A stretch of 64,000 nt of DNA. It comes from Pholis gunnellus. Taxonomy: Eukaryota > Chordata > Actinopteri > Perciformes > Pholidae. Shown here in pieces: positions 60,201 through 64,000 of the stretch. How positions within the stretch are numbered: position 1 is the first letter of the stretch; each line of letters begins with the position of its first letter. Both the position numbers and the translations under genes were made by a program. The notes beneath the pieces are model-generated. The model ran no database searches. It worked only from the letters and a program-made list of their open reading frames with translations, and was not told the origin of the DNA. The stretch lies in NCBI GenBank assembly GCA_910591455.2, contig OU342823.1, positions 296,001 through 360,000 of the forward strand, read 5' to 3'.

Positions 60201-62221
60201 TGAGTTTTAAAATCAATCCATTATTTAATTGTCAGGTGGAGGGCTGAATGAGGCTCTGGAATGGATGGCTGATATGGAATTTTTTTCACATCTGTATTCA
60301 AGAGTGTGTTCTTTCAATTTGAGAGCATGACTCAATGATTTCACTCCTGTTTTTGTGATGGTCTGCCTTTAATCCCTGTCCTCACACTCAAACAGTCCCA
60401 GTTTGCGCAGTGATTTCTGCTCAAACTATACGCTTGCACCCAGACATGTTGTTGCTTGCACAGACATCCTGCGCTCCAGCTTCAGCCCTTCTCCTTACAC
60501 TGCTGCTTCAGTGTGCTTGTGAAATGTTTGCTCACGGATTTCTCACCTGCTCAGATTTTTGGGCAAAACTATCCAACCAATAGAATGCCAGTTGTAGTGT
60601 TGGCCAATGAAATGACCCCTGCCTTGTTGTGAGTGTGTTTGCATTACCTCTTAGAACGTTCTGGACAGGCGGTTACTCTGTAACCGTGTCCTCCACGGCT
60701 TCATTATGTACTTCCTTTGCTTTCTTTAGGGCTTTCTGAATAAAATGATAGTAAACCAGCGTCCATACATTTTCTTTTACTATAATAACTACCCCATCTG
60801 CTATTACTGGACCTAACTTTTTCATTTTGCGATAGCTGACAAGGATGCTGTTAATAAGCACGTCAACTCGCTTGTTGACTGCTGCACACAGAGAGCAAGA
60901 CACTAGCTTTCTAATGCTAGCTGAAACGGAGGAGGTAACCGCCCTTCATACATCCATGGTCTGCCAACATTAACTATCTACCTCCCTGTAGCTCTAACGT
61001 AGTCTTGCAGTTCCCTTCGAGCTACTTGTTACAAATCTAGTGAGAACAGGGTTAACATTGACAAAGAAAAAAAGAACCAGATTAGAGTTTAGAGGGTATG
61101 ATTTACTTTTTTTTCATATTTATTCTTGTTATTGTCTTCCCAAGATGATCCTCGTTGCCAGTGTTTTGGTACATTTTGTAAAAAGAAAAAAAAACAAGTT
61201 TAATGTAATCTTAAGTTTAAAGGTAAAAATGAAACCCCAAAGTATGGTTTGCATTTTGTATTACCTTGTTATTTGCAAGTGCCTTTATAATTTCAAGTGT
61301 TAATTGTAAAAAAGAATGTTATTTTATCCACAATGGTAGAGCAGGGTCGTCCTTCAATCAGAGGATCGATCCCGGCTCCGCTAGTCCATGTCAATGTGTC
61401 CTTGGGTAAGACACCGAACATGAATATGAAGGAGTGGATAGTCCTGATGCGCAGGTGGCCCCTTGCATGGTAGCTCCTGTCATCACATAAAACGGCTCAT
61501 GTGCCACTCCCTACCGCCATAAACAGGTTGTCACTAGCTAGTAAGTGGACAAAGTAGGGCAGCATGCTGGTTTATATATTGACTGTCATTTTATTACAAA
61601 AGTAGTGATGAAAGCTCTATAATAAAGCCTTAGAGAGGGGAAGTGGATGAACCAGGTTAAAGAGTAACCGTCTCACAGCAACACTCTAATAAAGGGAACG
61701 CAATTTATTAGAAACTGTCACCTGATTCGTATCTGTTGCATTTAAAAAAAAAAAACCTGAAAATGTCTGTGTCGTCTTAAATATGTTTTAGTCATGAAGA
61801 ACCAACAATTAGGAGGCCCACACACTCACACTCACACACACACATCCATATATTTTTGCAGGTGCAGGATAACAATAATCTCCGAGGAAGAACAAAAAAC
61901 TTCCCACACACTGCTATCATGTTCCAAGTTGTTAAATTCTATATTGGTATGAAAACATCTAGACTAAATTGTAAGGGGTATTTTTTTGACTTTTTCTTAT
62001 CTATGATACCTTAAAAAAAAAGAAACCATAGCAATTAATAACCGATGAACGGGTATATAGACATTCATGTGCTAATGAAACTTGTTTCTGTGTGTCTGTT
62101 CTAGCATGTGGACATGTGGTCCTTTGATGTGTTTGCACTGAACGATGCTAGTGGAGACCACTCTCTAAAATTTGTCTTCTATGAGCTGTTCACCAGATAT
62201 GACTTGATCAATCGTTTCAAG
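51241..62221 (+). CDS. pde1c: PDE1C, calcium/calmodulin-dependent 3',5'-cyclic nucleotide phosphodiesterase (5' half, 7 exons)
   Basis: PDE1C hydrolyses cAMP and cGMP after Ca2+/calmodulin activation, in the cytosol of neurons (including olfactory neurons) and muscle. The start at 51,241 lies in a perfect GCCACCATG context; an in-frame ATG 24 bases upstream has a weaker one. Exon 1 encodes KKCRSATFSIDGFSFTI, matching the PDE1C-specific long N-terminus. Exon 2 begins VANEAG. Exon 3 ends with the block SAEEILADVLP. Exon 4 has LVKQLERGEASVVDLKKN (calmodulin-binding/inhibitory region), exon 5 VPSEVRDWLASTFTRQ and FRSIVHAVQAGIFVER, exon 6 MYRRTSNMAGLSYP, and exon 7 WSFDVFALNDASGDHSLKF with TRYDLINRFK. 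The RRTSNM..LSYP block and the N-terminus favour PDE1C over PDE1A/1B. The catalytic metal-binding exons lie outside the window. Which fish paralogue this is cannot be decided here. Confidence 0.95.
51326..53320 (+). other. pde1c intron 1
   Basis: Contains short TG and GA runs at 51,357-51,385 and the long (AC)n at 52,425. No other element recognised. Confidence 0.8.
52425..52492 (+). repeat. (AC)n microsatellite in pde1c intron 1
   Basis: About 34 uninterrupted CA units, then an interrupted CA-rich tail to 52,518. Confidence 0.97.
53321..53371 (+). CDS. pde1c: pde1c exon 2
   Basis: Acceptor TTCTTTTCAG, encoding VANEAGQSSRYPVARLA. Donor C|GTGAGT, phase 1. The same block follows FTI in mammalian PDE1C long isoforms. 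Confidence 0.9.
53966..54125 (+). CDS. pde1c: pde1c exon 3
   Basis: Acceptor AAATTGTTCAG. It encodes RSRSQNV (aligning with the RSKSQN block of mammals), a variable middle part and SAEEILADVLPIPDAPDAME. Donor AG|GTCACC is weak, and an (AC)n run starts seven bases into the intron. Confidence 0.88.
54133..54224 (+). repeat. (AC)46 microsatellite at the exon 3 donor of pde1c
   Basis: Uninterrupted CA run that begins seven bases after the donor GT of exon 3. Confidence 0.97.
54535..54785 (+). repeat. Common fish interspersed repeat, left part (split by SINE)
   Basis: CATGCTAGCAGCTCTGTGGA and GTGCTTTGAGCTGAATG belong to the repeat whose later part is at 44,530-44,785. It resumes after the SINE at 54,985 (GAATGCTCACAATGACAATG, CTAACATG). 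Confidence 0.65.
54786..54984 (+). repeat. tRNA-derived SINE in pde1c intron 3
   Basis: A box TGGCTAAGTGG and a B-box-like GTTTGATCCC are present. The body matches the copy at 48,752. Tail AAGTCGCTTTGGATAAATGC with GTCTGCTAAATGACTGTAATG. Confidence 0.88.
55287..55400 (+). CDS. pde1c: pde1c exon 4 (calmodulin-binding region)
   Basis: Acceptor TATGTGTTGCAG. It encodes LRCLVKQLERGEASVVDLKK, then NLEHAASVLESLYIEETR. The donor is AG|GCAAGG, a non-canonical GC donor; the frame and family alignment leave no GT alternative. Confidence 0.92.
55401..56647 (+). other. pde1c intron 4 (GC-AG)
   Basis: Begins GCAAGG and ends CTCCTGCAG. AT-rich, with no recognised element. Confidence 0.85.
56648..56830 (+). 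CDS. pde1c: pde1c exon 5
   Basis: Acceptor TGTCTCTCCTGCAG. It encodes RLLDPEDELRDIRSDSVPSE through GIFVE(R). Donor AG|GTTTGG. 183 nt. Confidence 0.95.
57004..57526 (+). mobile_element. Internally deleted Tc1/mariner element in pde1c intron 5
   Basis: The terminal inverted repeats CACTGCCTGGCCAAAA (57,004) and TTTTGGCCAGGCAGTG (ending 57,526) are exact, extended by homopolymer A/T runs. TA dinucleotides flank both ends (57,002-57,003 and 57,527-57,528), the target duplication of the superfamily. The length of 523 bp, against about 1.3-1.6 kb for full elements, shows deletion of the left inner part. Confidence 0.93.
57093..57491 (+). pseudogene. Tc1/mariner transposase C-terminal part
   Basis: Open for 132 codons. 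It has GIFQDDNARIHRAQIVKEWF (second catalytic Asp) and WPPQSPDLNPIENLWDVLEK (catalytic Glu). The DNA-binding domain and first Asp are deleted, so it is inactive. Counting from the Asp of 'DDN' to the Glu of 'PIEN' gives 36 intervening residues rather than 34. Confidence 0.9.
57527..60006 (+). other. pde1c intron 5, remaining part
   Basis: Non-coding apart from the hairpin at 58,215-58,274. A GGGACT/GGG-rich stretch lies at 59,757-59,812. Confidence 0.7.
58215..58274. repeat. 26-bp inverted repeat with 8-nt loop
   Basis: The left arm at 58,215-58,240 (core GCAGGATTACAGACAGTGT) and the right arm at 58,249-58,274 (core ACACTGTCTGTAATCCTGC) are complementary except for two positions near the base. 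The loop is ACCAAAGC. Confidence 0.93.
60007..60073 (+). CDS. pde1c: pde1c exon 6
   Basis: Acceptor CTGTGACAG. It encodes MYRRTSNMAGLSYPQDVITA then LK. Donor AAG|GTATTA, phase 0. Confidence 0.94.
60074..62104 (+). other. pde1c intron 6
   Basis: Non-coding, with a SINE fragment at 61,334. Poly-A runs at about 61,185 and 61,743. Confidence 0.75.
61334..61510 (+). repeat. SINE fragment
   Basis: AGAGCAGGGTCGTCCTTCAA, the B box GATCGATCC at 61,366-61,374, and TCAATGTGTCCTTGGGTAAG match the 48.75-kb copy. The tail differs (GTCCTGATGCGCAGGTGGCC), possibly a subfamily that shares the end with the 24.3-kb copy. Confidence 0.7.
62105..62221 (+). CDS. pde1c: pde1c exon 7
   Basis: Acceptor TCTGTTCTAG. 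It encodes HVDMWSFDVFALNDASGDHS then LKFVFYELFTRYDLINRFK. Donor AAG|GTATGC. The first residue is His where mammalian PDE1 proteins have Asp, and Met replaces the usual Lys. Confidence 0.95.
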
Positions 62222-63029
62222 GTATGCCAATAAACTTCCATTGCCTCTATCAGATCCTTCATATATGTGATTGTGTGTGCACCAACCCTTCCTCCCAACA
62301 CGTCCAACAGTCAAATGTAAAAAAATGTATGAGCTAGAGCAGGAGTATGCAACGTTAGTCACACGTGCTACCACTGGCAGCAATAAGTTAGTTTCTTTGG
62401 AAAAGCTGGAATGCCCTATTAATCACATGCCAAATGACGTCTTTCACTTTAAACTGGAAGTTTTGAATTGCAGTTCGCCTTCTGTCATCATGGAGGATTA
62501 TTGAATTTATTCAGGAAGTCCAGCCGAGACAGAGAGGAGACAGGGAAGCAGATTGAGAGAGAAAGAAATCATCTATTGAGTTCTGTCAAAAATGGATTTT
62601 CTATCAAATTACAATAGCAGCCTATGATTTGTTTGCTGAAACAGCAGCGATAAAATATTCCCTCTCCTCGGCAGAAGCATCTGAAGTTTTCCTTAGACCA
62701 ACAGTTTAGTAAAAAAGTAAATGTAATTGTAATAACAGACAACCCATACAAAACTACTGAAAACTACCCATAAAACCTACCTTTACAGAACTTTTTCAAA
62801 TTGTTCAGTTTTAGTTGACATTTGGTGTGAGACGTGTTGATGTTAATTTGATGTTCATCATTGAGGTCATAGTTAATGTTGGAGCTGAATGCATTACACT
62901 GAGAGGTGTTTCTAATATTTTAAGTTCGATCAGTTTGCTAAAACATGTCCAGCTAATTCTTGATGTAAGAGTACATATACTCTCTTCTTGCTCTGATTTA
63001 TCTCTTCAAAGCTTCTAATTTGGGGGTTA
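62222..63029 (+). other. pde1c intron 7, beginning
   Basis: Non-coding. About 62,820-63,030 may be upstream parts of the LINE below. Confidence 0.5.
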
Positions 63030-64000
63030 AAGTTGATGATCAGACGGTGGGCATATTATTATATGCGGGTGACGTAATTGTACTCGCTGAACAGAAAATA
63101 GATCTGCAGACTATGCTGAACATCGTTGCAGAGTGGTGATGGAAATGGAGGATAGTGGCAAATCAAGACAAAACACCAATAGTATATTTTAGACAGAAAT
63201 CATTGGTTCAATAGTGCTATCATACACTGACCAGTATAAATATCTTGGCATTACTCTTGACGAGCACATGACATTTAAAGAAGCTGTCAGTGTCCTTGAT
63301 CAGTCAGCGGGAGGAGCACTGGCATCTGTACTGAACAAAGTTAAACATTGTGATAATCTAGGATTCCATACACAACTCTATAACTCCTGTGTCTGACTAT
63401 GCTTCTTGTGTTTTGGTTTCCGTGACCACACAAGTTGTAACACTGTGCGTCACAGAGCTATTCGATCCTTCTTGGGACAAATCTGCTTTGGAATAGACTT
63501 GTGAAGATGTCTGATCAGAGACTAACTCAAAAGATGTTTCCTTAACATGGCCATCCCTGGGTTAAAGGTTTGAAACCTCTGTTTAATATGAATGATTTGT
63601 CATTAATTTTCCGGAACAGGTTACTTTGTGATATTCAGGAGATTAGGACAAACTGTTTCTCATGCATAGAGAAAAATGGTCTGTTGATATATGGCGTAAA
63701 AGTTACAAACTTATTGTGTCATAAAGAATAACTATAGTGCAGAACTATATGTGAAGAATGACTTAAACAAAAGACAACGATCCCGATGTGCACAGTTGCG
63801 CTCAGGAACATTAGCATTAGAGACCGGTAGGTTCATTCCACTCCAGAGGACAGAATATATTTATGTAAGCTCGGTGAAATTGCACTTTTAGTTTTACTGT
63901 CCTTTCTATGAGGACATAAGCTATGTATTCTTTAGTAAAATGACTTCCATTTATGTTGATTTCTTTTGCCTGGATAATTGTGAAAAACTTGGGTTGTGCT
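63030..64000 (+). pseudogene. LINE reverse transcriptase, decayed, in pde1c intron 7
   Basis: The + strand translation gives LGVKVDDQTVGILLYAGDVI and VLAEQKIDLQTMLNIVAEW, then YTDQYKYLGITLDEHMTF, SVLNKVKHCDNLGFHTQLYN, RHRAIRSFLG and AQLRSGTLALETGRFIPLQ followed by a YEDISYVFF segment. These are successive RT and post-RT blocks of a non-LTR element. The catalytic YADD is YAGD, and there are many stops. The end lies beyond the window. Confidence 0.82.

Noticed and set aside
60673..60903. 76-codon - strand frame (MSCSLCAAVNKRVDVLINS...)
   Set aside because: Pleasant amino-acid composition, but no recognised domain or splice partner; it lies in a pde1c intron. Too weak to call.

Overview
The window is a stretch of vertebrate nuclear DNA, almost certainly from a percomorph teleost fish. 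The evidence is intron-split genes with GT-AG borders, long (AC)n microsatellites, and a dense mix of fish transposon families (hAT, Tc1/mariner, Harbinger-like, DIRS-like, Ty3/gypsy, L2/Rex-type LINEs, tRNA-headed SINEs). A dispersed repeat that I recognise from perch-like fishes (motif CCTCAGAGGGCTTTACAA) is also present. There is no operon structure, CRISPR array or prokaryotic gene.

Two host genes can be supported. (1) On the + strand from 51,241 to the right edge lies the 5' half of pde1c, the calcium/calmodulin-dependent cyclic-nucleotide phosphodiesterase 1C. Seven coding exons splice together in phase, from the start codon through the region just before the catalytic domain; the HD-type catalytic exons lie beyond the window. 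(2) On the - strand between 46,759 and 42,281 (perhaps to 41,558) lie at least four phase-compatible exons of a small secreted, cysteine-containing protein that I do not recognise. The two genes are divergently arranged, about 4.5 kb apart. Weaker exon candidates sit at 40,487-40,684 (+) and 28,729-28,898 (-).

Layout: 1-6.7 kb is a nest of transposon relics (hAT end, LINE, a GC-rich proline-rich LTR-element ORF on the - strand with one stop codon, a collapsed gypsy element, an L2 LINE). 6.7-25 kb is mostly non-coding with scattered LINE, hAT, DIRS and SINE pieces and an unclassified repeat family with copies near 10.1 and 23.3 kb. 25.4-26.8 kb is a dispersed repeat whose internal motif has expanded into a 23-bp minisatellite. 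27.2-32.3 kb holds a LINE fragment, a Harbinger-like transposon and a - strand DIRS-like pol pseudogene interrupted by a solo LTR. 33-40 kb contains microsatellites, a (GATG)n-tailed RTE/Rex3-type tail and a complete short hAT element with 8-bp target duplications. 41-47 kb is the secreted-protein gene, and 51-64 kb is pde1c with a SINE, a Tc1 relic, a hairpin and a LINE in its introns.

All family assignments come from reading translations and motifs by eye. No database search was possible. Most of the biology here is transposon decay and exon structure; I see no candidate multi-gene system.
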